Of a stretch of 64,000 nt of DNA, positions 1 to 8,835 are shown in pieces. Position 1 is the first letter of the stretch, and every line of letters begins with the position of its first letter. The notes beneath the pieces were generated by a model. It was not told the DNA's origin, made no database searches, and was given only the letters and a program-made list of their open reading frames with translations. The translations under genes and the position numbers were made by a program. The stretch is from an uncultured Butyricicoccus sp. (GTDB lineage: Bacteria > Bacillota > Clostridia > Oscillospirales > Butyricicoccaceae). The stretch spans positions 1 to 64,000 of the forward strand of contig NZ_CALWJM010000011.1 in assembly GCF_944381005.1 (NCBI RefSeq), in the 5' to 3' direction.

Positions 1-67
1 GTAGGGCTGATATCCATTTGGCCTTTCTCACCCTTGCTGCTGCTTTGATTGCTTTTCGGTTTTGTTA

Positions 68-202
68 GGCGCTCTTATCAGCAAGCATGAGCTTGCCCAG
101 ATGATTGTGAGTTATATCTACTATTACAACACCAGGAGAGTTCAGCGCAATTTGGGTGTACTGACCCCAATGGAAAAGCATGAGCTGTGCCTTACCTCAT
201 AA
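68..202 (+). pseudogene. IS3-family transposase, C-terminal fragment
   Basis: An open frame ending at the TAA at 200-202 reads as the end of an IS3/IS150-type integrase-core transposase. It has the typical YIYYYNTRR followed by LGVLTPME, where intact relatives have YNxxRxxxxLxxLSPxEY. Upstream of about base 60 the frame is closed and the DDE catalytic part is absent, so this is a remnant or the element continues outside the window in another frame. IS3-like terminal sequences follow at 254-379, which supports the assignment. The family call rests on this short tail only. Confidence 0.6.
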
Positions 203-233
203 AAAATGGCTGGCAGCCACTGCGCTGCCAGCC
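201..233 (-). terminator. Intrinsic terminator, minus strand
   Basis: A perfect 10-bp stem with a 6-nt loop (208-217 pairs with 224-233) is followed on the minus strand by a run of six T (201-206). It would end minus-strand transcription coming from the ROK kinase gene. Confidence 0.6.
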
Positions 234-253
234 GGAAAAACTTTATATTTTTT

Positions 254-379
254 CACTGTCCTCTTGACGGGTAGCAGTTCAATTTTACTACATCAGGGGG
301 GCTTTTGTCATTGTCCGTTTTTACTAGACCTGTTCATTATCCAGTATATCATACTGTCTAATAAATGGGGTGCAGTTCA
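254..379 (+). mobile_element. Two IS3-type element ends in tandem
   Basis: Bases 254-281 and 353-379 both begin with ACTGTC and end with GCAGTTCA. Read on the other strand they start TGAACTGC followed by CCC and then GACAGT, the usual terminal pattern of IS3-group elements. The two copies lie in the same orientation about 100 bp apart with no transposase between them, so they look like scars of nested or deleted elements rather than a complete IS. Confidence 0.5.
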
Positions 380-398
380 AATCAGGCATCCGCTTATT

Positions 399-1343
399 TC
401 AACTTATTATCATATATGCACTGCCATAAATTCCAGCATTATTTCCAAGCGTAGCTTGCTTAAATTTGGTTTCACGACATGCATGAAAGGCTTGTTCTTT
501 AAAATATTTTTGAGTGGCATCTATTATGATTTGACCCGCACGAGCCATACCACCACCAATTACAAAGATTTCTGGATTTACAACGCAAGCGATTAAGGCA
601 AGAGCTTTACCTAAATATTTACAAGCAATATCACACTGTTCAATGGCAATTTTATCATTATTTTTAGCACAATCAAATATATCTTTGGCTTGTAGACTTT
701 CAAATTCATTAAGTGATGTTTGAATATCTGGATTTTGCTCTAAATAACGTTTTGTATTTCTTACAACACCAGTTGCAGAACTGAAAAGCTCTAAACAACC
801 AGTATTTCCACAACTACAAATGGTTTTATCGTTGCTATTTACATTTATATGACCGATTTCTCCAGCAGCACCTGTTGCACCAGCTACGACTTTACCGTTT
901 ATAACTACACCACCACCAACGCCAGTGCCAAGAGTTACCATAACAATGTTCTTATATCCAATACCACCACCTTGCCACATTTCGCCAAGTGCAGCCACAT
1001 TTGCATCATTACCAGCTTTTACTTTTAAACCTGTTAGTTCTGACAGAACATTTTCAACATTAAATATGCCCCAGCCCAGGTTTACACACTTTAAAACAGT
1101 ACCATCATCATTAACAGGTCCGGGAACCCCTATTCCAATACCCTCAATGTCAGATTTTGAAATATTTTTTTCAATAAGTTTACTGTTTATTGCGTTTGCA
1201 ATATCGCTTAAAATATTTTTTCCATTTTCTTCAGTTCTTGTTGGAATCTCCCACATATCAAGTAGATTTCCATCAGTTTTAAAAAGTCCCATTTTCACTG
1301 TAGTGCCACCAAGGTCTACACCAAATACATAATTTTTATACAT
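399..1343 (-). CDS. ROK-family sugar kinase (glucokinase-like)
   Basis: This is a 314-aa ROK-family protein, most likely an ATP-dependent cytoplasmic sugar kinase of the glucokinase type. The N-terminus has the phosphate-binding FGVDLGGTT motif. The middle has GTGVGGGVV and the ROK zinc site C-S-C-G-x-x-G-C-L-E, preceded by the GEIGH segment. ROK repressors carry an N-terminal helix-turn-helix; none is present here. I start at 1343 because an AAAGGATG Shine-Dalgarno lies 7 nt upstream, whereas the ATG three codons earlier abuts it. The gene is clearly more AT-rich than most of the window and lies between IS remnants and a LacI relic, which suggests a transferred sugar-use island. The substrate cannot be told from sequence. 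Confidence 0.85.
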   Translation of the reverse strand: MYKNYVFGVDLGGTTVKMGLFKTDGNLLDMWEIPTRTEENGKNILSDIANAINSKLIEKNISKSDIEGIGIGVPGPVNDDGTVLKCVNLGWGIFNVENVLSELTGLKVKAGNDANVAALGEMWQGGGIGYKNIVMVTLGTGVGGGVVINGKVVAGATGAAGEIGHINVNSNDKTICSCGNTGCLELFSSATGVVRNTKRYLEQNPDIQTSLNEFESLQAKDIFDCAKNNDKIAIEQCDIACKYLGKALALIACVVNPEIFVIGGGMARAGQIIIDATQKYFKEQAFHACRETKFKQATLGNNAGIYGSAYMIIS

Positions 1344-1377
1344 TTCTTTCATCCTTTTTATTATTTATATAAGACAC

Positions 1378-1461
1378 TCATGCTTTATGTGGAACGACAC
1401 CAGTTGAATTACGAATTATAAGATTGGTGTGAAGCAAAAGAGTACTTATTGGTCTAAAATT
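1378..1461 (-). pseudogene. LacI-family repressor, C-terminal remnant
   Basis: Immediately upstream of the ROK gene the minus strand encodes 27 codons ending in a segment with LIIRNSTG before the TGA at 1378-1380. LacI/GalR repressors typically end in a LxxRxSTG motif, so this is the last piece of such a regulator. An in-frame TAA at 1462-1464 closes it and the DNA-binding and sugar-binding parts are missing. It may once have regulated the kinase. Bases 1465-1634 contain no gene I can support. Confidence 0.55.
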
Positions 1462-1634
1462 TTAGGAAGATGTGAATACATACATTCTAATACTAAATAT
1501 GCACTTCATCCAAGGTGTGCATCGTCACATAGATTATGTTTTCTTGATGCATGAAAAAAGCTGTATATCTAAGTTGGTTTATAATGTTAGATAACCGATT
1601 TTTCTATAGGCGAATGATTTAAAATGAGAAACTA

Positions 1635-2411
1635 CTAGGGGTTGTTTAAAAAATTAGAATTATTGTGCGAAACAACCAAGATAGCAATAGCGGCAAGGTA
1701 GACGAAAATTAGAAAAGAGACATCCAGTTTGTCATATCGGGTGGAAATCCTACGAAACCACTTGATTTTCTGAAAGAAACACTCAATCAGATGCCATTCT
1801 TTGTACAGGTGTCAATCTACCAGCCGCAGTTCGGAAAAATTGCTCTGCGGAGCAATCACATAGCTGGCGCCATGATTTGAGATGTATACCCGAATCGGCT
1901 GTGCGCCATAAGCGTGATCTGCCAGTACGCTGCTCCCTTTGAGCTTGACTTTTCCAGTAATTCGATGGCGTGAACAGAATCGTGGTCATTTCCAGTTGAG
2001 AGAAGAAACGCCACCGGGGTTCTCAAAACATCCACGACAGCGTGGAGCTTTGTATTCAGTATGGCCAACCGCTTTATATGCCGTTTTTCCCCTCCATTGG
2101 CGCTTTCGTGTACTTTTACACAAGTCGAGTCTACGCTCAGATTTTCCATATCCGCATCCTCAGACAGTGTGTTCAATATACCATCATCCCTCCATTTAGT
2201 AATTCAGGCGTACACAGACTGCCAGAGGCCATAAACCTCTGGCAGTTCCCGCCACTGTGCACCGCTGCAGACAATCCACAGCATCCCGTTGAGCATCGTA
2301 CGATTATCCTTTCGGGGACGACCACGCTTTCATGTTTTTTCCGGCGGCAGCAACCGTTTGAGCTGTGCCCGTTGTTCTTTTGTCAATTCATAGCTTTTTA
2401 TACTTTTAGTT
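1635..2411 (-). pseudogene. IS5-family (IS427-type) transposase, degenerate
   Basis: On the minus strand a single transposase can be read through lesions. The start has QRAQLKRLLPP and KRGRPRKDNR, then LWIVCSGAQWRELP, then the first catalytic aspartate in VDSTCVKVH, then LHAVVD, the LADHAYGA segment with the second aspartate, and the IKWFRRISTRYDK end with the catalytic glutamate region (LIECFFQKIKWF). Three in-frame TGA codons interrupt it (complement of 2330-2332, 2204-2206 and 1812-1814). A single-base deficit lies in the T run at 1950-1953. The left end at 1637-1651 (AGGGGTTGTTTAAAA) looks like a terminal repeat; I find no matching right end. The element is dead and truncated. Confidence 0.8.
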
Positions 2412-2729
2412 TTTCATATCTTCTGTCACAAATACGCACAGCACATCCCCTGCGCTAAACAAGAATAGCAATCCAAGCAGCCAAAGAACCACCATTGCTA
2501 TCAGGAGCAGCGGCATATACAGATTTATACTTTTTAAGAAATCGTTGTTGTTCCGAAAAGCCTACGCACAAATCCATGATAATAAAATAGATATTGTCAA
2601 ACAAGTGATTACAAATGAGGGATTGTAATGGTGAATATAAACCTCAGATTATCAACAAATATAATCACAATGCGAACGGCATGGAAAAGAAAAAGGTGTG
2701 AGGTTTTATTATATCACTTCATTTGATGA
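2412..2729. other. AT-rich gap without a supported gene
   Basis: This stretch between the IS5 relic and the GH3 gene is AT-rich and holds only a 40-codon minus-strand frame at 2455-2577 with no recognisable domain. I see no clear terminator after the GH3 gene and no terminal repeat for the IS5 relic. Confidence 0.5.
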
Positions 2730-5186
2730 TTAGAATTTAGATAGGCGTTGTGTTAATGCGATGATACGACCTGCGCAAATGCGAATATCTTGTTCGGTTA
2801 GCCAACCTTTGGAAAGTGCGCGACGAATATCCGCGTCATCCTGCACATTACCTGGCATAATAATATCATTGCCTGCCTTTGCACATTGCCAAGGAATACT
2901 GCCATCTGTTGGAACTGTGGTATTCCAGTCGGACATGATAACACCTTCAAAGCCCCATTCTGTGCGGGCAACTATGGTACATAAATCATAGCTATTTGCA
3001 GCATGAACACCATTGATAAGGTTATAAGAGGTCATAATGGCAGCTGGTGTAGCAGCTTTGACAGCAATTTCAAATCCACGCAGATAGATTTCACGCAGTG
3101 CGCGTTCGGATACATGAACGTCGACCCCCATGCGGTTATCCTCCTGATTGTTGCAGGCAAAATGCTTGATGGTAACACCACATCTGCCGCTCTCTTGTAC
3201 GCCACGGGTAACAGCAGCGGCTATCGTGCCGGACAGAAAGGGGTCTTCAGAGTAATATTCAAAATTACGACCACACAAGGGATTGCGCTGAATGTTCAGA
3301 CCGGGTGCAAGCCACAAGTCAACATGAAATTCTTCCATTTCCTGTGCAATGGCATGACCAAATTGCTGTAACAGTTCGATGTCCCAAGTTTGAGCCAGTG
3401 CAGTGCCAACGGGAAAAGCAGTGCAGTATTGATAGTAAGTTGTTGCCGTTGGGTCTATTTTTGGAGAATCAAGGAATCCGTTTTCCAGCGAACCCAGTAC
3501 ACCGGTTCCCAGTACAGCGCCAGTGGAGTCTACTTGATAATTTTGGCGCAGGCGAAGTCCGGCGGGGCCATCGGCCATAATCAAGGAAGGGATACCGTGA
3601 GATTGTTCAAGTGCCTCGGATGTTTCTCCAGCCGAACCAGGGACACGAATACCTGCAGAGCCAAGTGTGCTGGTTCCAGCCGTGATATTGCCATACAATA
3701 GCGGTATCAATTCTTCTGCAGAACCATCTGCAATCGGAGCGGAAGCCGGTGCAGGTTTCGGTTCGGGATGGGGCGTAAATTCATATAGCGGTAAGTCTGA
3801 CATAAGAGTGGTCTTTTTCATGCGAGCCGGAGAGGGGACAAGCTCAGAAAAAGGATGTTGAATTGGACAGATGGGGTGGGTTTGTTCCATGCAGATGGCT
3901 TGTGCAACTTGTAGTTGGGCACAGGCAGTGCAGTCAGCGCTGCTGGTTCCGATTTGGATACAATAGGTTCCAGGGGCGAGCATCCAAGCGTTTTGTTCGG
4001 ATGAAAAACTAGCAAATTGTTTGGCATCTATGCAAATAGTCAATGTTTGGGTTTCGTCGGGCAACAAGATATGTGTTTTGGCAAAGCCAACCAGCCGATG
4101 ATATTCTTTCGCGAAATCCGTTTGCGGGCAGTTCGCATATACTTGTACAACTTCACGACCGGAAAATTGTGCACCAGTGTTTCGTACCACGACATCGATT
4201 TCAATGCCATGTGTATTGGTACGCAAGCCAGAAAACTCCACAGAAAATGTAGTATAAGAAAGTCCATAGCCAAACGGGAACAATGGCTCAATGTCAAAGC
4301 TATCAAAATAGCGATAACCAACATAAATACCTTCTGTATAAACCTCTTTTTGCAAATCTCCGTTGAGATGGCTATATGACAGTGCGCTGGGATAGTCGGT
4401 ATATCGGCGTGCCCAAGTAGCGGTCAATTTACCTTCCGGAGTTGCCTTACCCAACAATATGTCGGCAACTGCATCTCCTCCTTGTTGACCTGGCTGTGAG
4501 ATTTGTAGAACTGCACCGATGTGTTTACATTCTTCTAACAGGTCGGTCAATTCAATGGGGCCGCCGGCATTAAGCAATAGTACGATAGGCAGATTGAATT
4601 GTGCAAGCGTTTGCAGGTCGGTGTGTTCCTGCTCACTCAGATAGTAGTCACCCTTTTCCAAGCGGCGGTCTTTTCCTTCTCCAGAAATACGGCTTAGGAC
4701 ATATACGGCAACCGAAGCACCTTTTACATCTGTTATGTCAATGGGTCGGCCATGAGGCAGGACAAAGGGATTGGAAGCATAGGCATCAAATGGATTTTCT
4801 ACGGATTTGGCGTCTTCCAGTATTTTTTCTTTCCATGACAGTCGTGCAGCATGATAGCGCGCACTGTAATCGTCAAGCCATGCTTGGTTTGTGATAGAAA
4901 CACCAGCGTTTTTCAATCCGGCATAAATAGAGACGCTTTCACGGTTGTTGACATCGCCAGAACCGATACCTCCTTTTACCGTGTATGCAGCACCACTGCC
5001 AAACAATGCAATGGAGGTGTTGTGTGCCAACGGTAAAATGCCTGTATTTTTGAGGAGAACGATGCCAGCGACGGCTGCTTTTCGAGCGAGTGCAGCATGT
5101 GCTTGTTCACGAGACGAAGGAGTAGATTGCAGGCTACCGCTGTAAGAATGGGTGGATGTAGGATTTTGATGAAGTGTTTGTGTCAT
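2730..5186 (-). CDS. GH3 beta-glucosidase with reversed domain order
   Basis: This 818-aa cytoplasmic enzyme (no signal peptide) belongs to glycoside hydrolase family 3 and should release glucose from the non-reducing end of beta-gluco-oligosaccharides. The usual order is swapped. The GH3 C-terminal domain comes first (GIVLLKN near residue 41-47), then a fibronectin-III-like segment (about 330-440). The TIM barrel comes last, with a KHF motif and the nucleophile aspartate in GVIMSDW near residue 765. This order is known for some ruminococcal and Butyrivibrio beta-glucosidases. The start at 5186 follows an AAAGGA ribosome site; the longer open frame to 5234 has none. It is the last gene of the importer operon read from 8547, suggesting it cleaves imported oligosaccharides. 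Confidence 0.9.
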   Translation of the reverse strand: MTQTLHQNPTSTHSYSGSLQSTPSSREQAHAALARKAAVAGIVLLKNTGILPLAHNTSIALFGSGAAYTVKGGIGSGDVNNRESVSIYAGLKNAGVSITNQAWLDDYSARYHAARLSWKEKILEDAKSVENPFDAYASNPFVLPHGRPIDITDVKGASVAVYVLSRISGEGKDRRLEKGDYYLSEQEHTDLQTLAQFNLPIVLLLNAGGPIELTDLLEECKHIGAVLQISQPGQQGGDAVADILLGKATPEGKLTATWARRYTDYPSALSYSHLNGDLQKEVYTEGIYVGYRYFDSFDIEPLFPFGYGLSYTTFSVEFSGLRTNTHGIEIDVVVRNTGAQFSGREVVQVYANCPQTDFAKEYHRLVGFAKTHILLPDETQTLTICIDAKQFASFSSEQNAWMLAPGTYCIQIGTSSADCTACAQLQVAQAICMEQTHPICPIQHPFSELVPSPARMKKTTLMSDLPLYEFTPHPEPKPAPASAPIADGSAEELIPLLYGNITAGTSTLGSAGIRVPGSAGETSEALEQSHGIPSLIMADGPAGLRLRQNYQVDSTGAVLGTGVLGSLENGFLDSPKIDPTATTYYQYCTAFPVGTALAQTWDIELLQQFGHAIAQEMEEFHVDLWLAPGLNIQRNPLCGRNFEYYSEDPFLSGTIAAAVTRGVQESGRCGVTIKHFACNNQEDNRMGVDVHVSERALREIYLRGFEIAVKAATPAAIMTSYNLINGVHAANSYDLCTIVARTEWGFEGVIMSDWNTTVPTDGSIPWQCAKAGNDIIMPGNVQDDADIRRALSKGWLTEQDIRICAGRIIALTQRLSKF

Positions 5187-5278
5187 GATAAAGGTTCCTT
5201 TGAGTAAATTTAGAAAGTGGAGAAAAACCGCCATAGCGGTTTACTATGACGGTTTTTCAGAGGAAGGAAATTGGTATA

Positions 5279-6124
5279 TTATTCTTTGACACCACCCAGT
5301 GTAATACCGGCAATGATGTACTTGGAGAGCAACAGATAGATGATGATAATAGGGACGATAGCAACCACAATCATCATATAAATTTTACCCATATCAAAAT
5401 TCATATAGTCAGCGCCACGCAGAGTAGCGATGAGAATGGGGACGGTCATTTTGTCTTTTGATTGGATAATCAGAGCGGGAACGAAGTAGTTGTTCCACGA
5501 ACCAACGAAGCAGAAAATCGCCTGCACCGCAACAGCGGGTTTCATAATTGGAAGCACAATGCGGTTAAAGGTCATAAATTCACCAGAACCATCAATGCGT
5601 GCGGCTTCCACCAACGACAGCGGAAGGGACGACTTCAAATAGCTGTACATGAAGTAGAATACAGACGGAGAAGCGATGGATGGGATAATGAGCGGCAAAA
5701 GCGAATCATACAAACCGATGTTGGTCATCAAGCGAAGGAAGCCCATTGCAGTGACTTGTGTAGGCATGACCAAGATTGCCATAATGAAGGTAAATGCAAC
5801 TTTTTTCAGCTTAAAGTCATATGCGTATAGGCCATAGGCTGTCAGGGCTGAAAAGTAAGTACACAATGCAGCGGAGCAGGAGGAGACAATAAGGCTATTG
5901 AGGATACCCTTGAACATGGGAAAGCTACCGTCGTTGGCGACGTTTTTTAAGTTTTCCAAGAAGTAGTTGCCGGGAAGCCATGAAAAGCCTTTTTGCAGGT
6001 CAGCATGAGAACGTGTGGCGTTGACGATTAGGATATAGAAGAAGAATAAGCACAGAAAAGAGAGAATTATCAGGAGGATATATGCCAGAATCGTCTCGCC
6101 AACTTTGGTTCTTGTATGCTTCAT
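5279..6124 (-). CDS. Sugar ABC transporter permease, MalG type
   Basis: This 281-aa integral membrane protein of the carbohydrate-uptake type 1 ABC family has an N-terminal membrane helix, about six helices overall and the cytoplasmic EAA loop near residue 190-205 (EAARIDGSGEF followed by LPIMKPA) that docks the ATPase. It pairs with the permease encoded just upstream, whose stop overlaps its ATG by 4 nt. A strong AAAGGAGGTGA ribosome site precedes the start. No ATP-binding subunit is encoded nearby, so the system probably uses a shared MsmK/MalK-type ATPase elsewhere in the genome, as is common in Firmicutes. Confidence 0.92.
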   Translation of the reverse strand: MKHTRTKVGETILAYILLIILSFLCLFFFYILIVNATRSHADLQKGFSWLPGNYFLENLKNVANDGSFPMFKGILNSLIVSSCSAALCTYFSALTAYGLYAYDFKLKKVAFTFIMAILVMPTQVTAMGFLRLMTNIGLYDSLLPLIIPSIASPSVFYFMYSYLKSSLPLSLVEAARIDGSGEFMTFNRIVLPIMKPAVAVQAIFCFVGSWNNYFVPALIIQSKDKMTVPILIATLRGADYMNFDMGKIYMMIVVAIVPIIIIYLLLSKYIIAGITLGGVKE

Positions 6125-7067
6125 GCCGCGTCACCTCCTTTATTTTCCTTTTCGGACTTGGCTTTTTTATCGTCTTTGTCATTGGTCATACGATAGACAA
6201 AGAAACATAAGATACCGCTGACGATGAATAGATAAACCGACAGAGCACCCGCCATACCATAGTTGCGGCTCTTTAAATGGCTGTTCAAGAACATGATTAA
6301 CGTCATAGATGTGCGGTCGGGGTTGCCTTGTCCATTGGTTAAAATCTGCGGGACATCGAACATTTGCAGGCCGCCAATGATGGAAGTAATCAGTGTGTAG
6401 GCCAAAATGGGTCGAATTAAGGGCAATGTGATATAAAAGAAGCGCTGAACACTGGTACAGCCGTCCAGTTCACAGGCTTCGAAGACATCTGGACTAATGC
6501 CCATGATAGCAGCCATTAACATAATGGTGGTATTGCCAAACCACATTAAAAAGTTCATCAACCCAACCAATGAGCGAGTACCAAAAACTGTGCCTAAAAA
6601 GTCGATAGGCTCAGAGGTGAGACCCATGGAAGTCAGGATGGAGTTCATCGGACCGTTGGTCGAAAACAGCGCGAAGAACAGCATGGCAAATGCCGAAGCC
6701 ATGATGAGGTTTGGTAAATAGATGGTTACCTTAAAAAATTGTTTGCCGCGGATTTTCAGCCGCATATCAGTGAACCAGTTTGCTAACAGCAATGCAATGA
6801 CAATTTGCGGGACAAATCCAATCAGCCACAGAAGAAAAGTGTTGCCGGCATAGTTTATCATATCAGAGCCTAACAACTCGACATAATTCTTCATGCCGAC
6901 AAAGGTAGGTCCAACTTCTTTAATACCGGAACGATAATATTCAAAAAGCTGTAACGAATGGTATCTACCAGCGGGATTAACGAGAAGATGAAAAACGTTA
7001 TGAAGAATGGGATAATAAAGATATATCCCCATTTGGCATAACTGAGATGTTTTCTTTTCTGTTTCAT
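6121..7067 (-). pseudogene. Sugar ABC permease, MalF type, frameshifted near N-terminus
   Basis: The protein is the partner permease of the CUT1 sugar importer, with an EAA-type loop (ACELDGCTSVQRF followed by LPLIRPI) and about six helices. The natural start is the ATG at 7067, behind AAAGGAACGG, giving MKQKRKHLSYAKWGY and a normal first helix. After codon 40 the frame breaks at the run of five A at 6943-6947: one more base would continue as SFFEYYRSGIKE and keep the conserved part in frame. An alternative frame opening at 7074 gives an atypical N-terminus without a first helix. As written the gene is disrupted; whether this is real, phase-variable or a sequence error cannot be decided here. 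The start of the next gene overlaps its stop. Confidence 0.85.
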
Positions 7068-7153
7068 AGGTCACCGTTCCTTTCTGGAAAAAGATGCTGC
7101 ACGGAAAAACCGTGCGGCATCTGATTTTTCAGCGCAATCATTGCAGAGCAAAT

Positions 7154-8547
7154 TTACTGCGGCCACTGGATTTCGGTGATATCGGGGTAACGTTCCTTGA
7201 TAGCAGTTTCAAAGTTAGATTTTGCACGGTCAAAGTCAACATTGCCCTGGAAGTAATCGCTGAATGCGTTCTGAATCAGTTCCACACAGCCCTGGTCATA
7301 GGAGGACAGCGGTGCAATCTGAATATTTTCGGCAACCGGGGCGAAATATTCATAAGGGTTCTGACCGCCAAGGAAGTCGGAGGCAAAAGAAGCATCGGTG
7401 GCAGCTTCCTGCATACCGCTGACCGTGTTGGTGAAGTCCAGATAATCCTTGGAGATTTTCAGCAGGTTGTCCTTGTCTGCAGTCAGAGAAAGAATGATGT
7501 CCTTGATATGTTCGGGATTGTCAGTGCCAGTTGCGGCATGGATGTAGGAGCCACCCCAGTTGTATTCTTGAGGAGGATTGGTGACAGCCCAAGCGCCATT
7601 TTCGCCGTCCCAGTTCGGATTCAGCGTGAAGTCAATTCCCCAAGCTGGCAGAAGGAACGCAAATACCTTGGAGGATGCACTCATGGATTTATTCCAATCG
7701 TCATTCCATTGACCCTTAACGGTCTTGTCGAAGTAACCGGCATCCAGCCATTCTTTGGAATCGTTAATCCAATTCATAATCTGTGGGTCAACTTTAACAG
7801 TAGATTCGCCATTGGTGACCCAAGATTCTGAGATACTATTACCGTACAGGCGGAATGTGTCCGCATAGGAAGCAAAAGTGTAGTATCCCTTTGCTTTCAA
7901 TTCTTCGGCAGTCGCTTTCAAGGTGTCCCAGTCCTTGACCTTTTCCCCCACAGCAGCCGGGTCATCGGTACCAAAGACATCCTTGGCGATATCTCTGCGG
8001 TAAACCAGCAAACCGGGGCAGCACTGCCAGGTTGAGCCGCGCTGTACGCCGTTCTGGTCGGATGCAGTCGTCTTAGTGAACGCATATTGGTCAGTTAATT
8101 CGGTTTCAGGGTCAATCCCCAAGTCGGTCAGCGGCATTGCTACGTCAGCGGTTGCATCTGTGTACTTAAAGACGTAATCTGTTTCGGATAGGAAGATATC
8201 CACCTTATCATCCGTCGCGGCAGATGCTTGATTGAGCAGCGCTTCATCTAATTTCTGCTGATAGACACCATCCTGATTGGGATTGATAATCCAATGGATT
8301 TCTGTGCCGTCTTTGAGCTTGGTAACCGTACCATCCTCTGAAGTGCTTTCCACTTCGGGATAAATCGCTTCAAGACGTGCACGAAACTCATCATTCCAGC
8401 TATAAATGTTGATGACAGCGCCTTCTTCTGCCGTTGCGTCTGCGGACGCTTCTGAAGAAGTGTTCGAGGTGTTGCCGCCACCACAACCTGTTAGAAACGA
8501 AGTGCCTAATGCCGTAGCCATGAGCAACGAACCAACTCTTTTTTCAT
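7154..8547 (-). pseudogene. Sugar-binding lipoprotein of ABC importer, frameshifted in signal peptide
   Basis: This is an extracellular solute-binding protein of family 1, about 460 aa, that should capture oligosaccharides for the two permeases downstream. The mature part begins at a lipobox (FLTGC, then Gly/Ser/Thr/Asn-rich linker) and contains the SWNDEF start typical of the family. The ATG at 8547 sits 9 nt behind a perfect AGGAGG, yet its frame leaves the signal peptide at the run of six T at 8539-8544. One added base restores MKKRVGSLLMATALG leading into the lipobox. A TTG at 8527 stays in frame but gives a signal peptide without its basic N-region and has no ribosome site at proper distance. 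Confidence 0.85.
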
Positions 8548-8653
8548 GCTATAAAACCTCCTACTTATTTTGTACCCGCAACATCGGGTGTTTATCGTGT
8601 TTCTATTATAACGTGCATCGTTGACACAAATATATTAGAATCGTACAAAAAAT

Positions 8654-8667
8654 ATCAAATCCATGAC
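8654..8667. promoter_or_regulatory. Candidate operator shared by beta-glucan promoters
   Basis: The 14-mer ATCAAATCCATGAC here recurs with one change (ATCAAATTCATGAC) at 14946-14959, upstream of the GH94 operon. A shorter CATGACaCCGTTTT at 15010-15023, upstream of GH16, resembles the CATGACCGTTTT seen here. It lies between the importer operon and the AraC gene, whose product is the obvious candidate to bind it. This is inference from three similar sites only. Confidence 0.4.
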
Positions 8668-8719
8668 CGTTTTTTGTCCAATGTGCGACAATCTTGCCAA
8701 GGGGATATCCTGTGTTGCG

Positions 8720-8748
8720 TTGCGGAGATAAATGTTATATAGTATAAT
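8720..8748 (+). promoter_or_regulatory. Promoter of the AraC gene
   Basis: TTGCGG at 8720-8725 and a perfect TATAAT at 8743-8748 are 17 bp apart and face the regulator gene, leaving a leader of about 80 nt. Confidence 0.6.
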
Positions 8749-8835
8749 AAAAGTAGAAATATAGCGAAAAGCAGCATCCGGCATACCATATACCGGACAA
8801 TATCTGGCAGCTTGTCGCAGAAAGGAGCGGTTTCA

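Noticed and set aside
399..1343. A NagC/XylR-type repressor rather than a kinase
   Set aside because: There is no N-terminal helix-turn-helix and the length is that of ROK kinases.
1635..2411. Stop-codon recoding (TGA read as an amino acid) suggested by three in-frame TGA codons
   Set aside because: Many intact genes in the window end in TGA, several with 4-nt ATGA overlaps, and a frameshift is also present, so ordinary decay explains it.
2455..2577. A 40-codon minus-strand frame between the IS5 relic and GH3
   Set aside because: It has an ATG but no ribosome site, no recognisable domain and lies in degenerate AT-rich sequence; it may be a fragment of something lost.
6121..8547. Programmed ribosomal frameshifting in the permease and binding-protein genes
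   Set aside because: No internal ribosome-like stimulator or stable downstream structure is evident, and frameshifting inside a signal peptide is not known for these families; a homopolymer indel is simpler.
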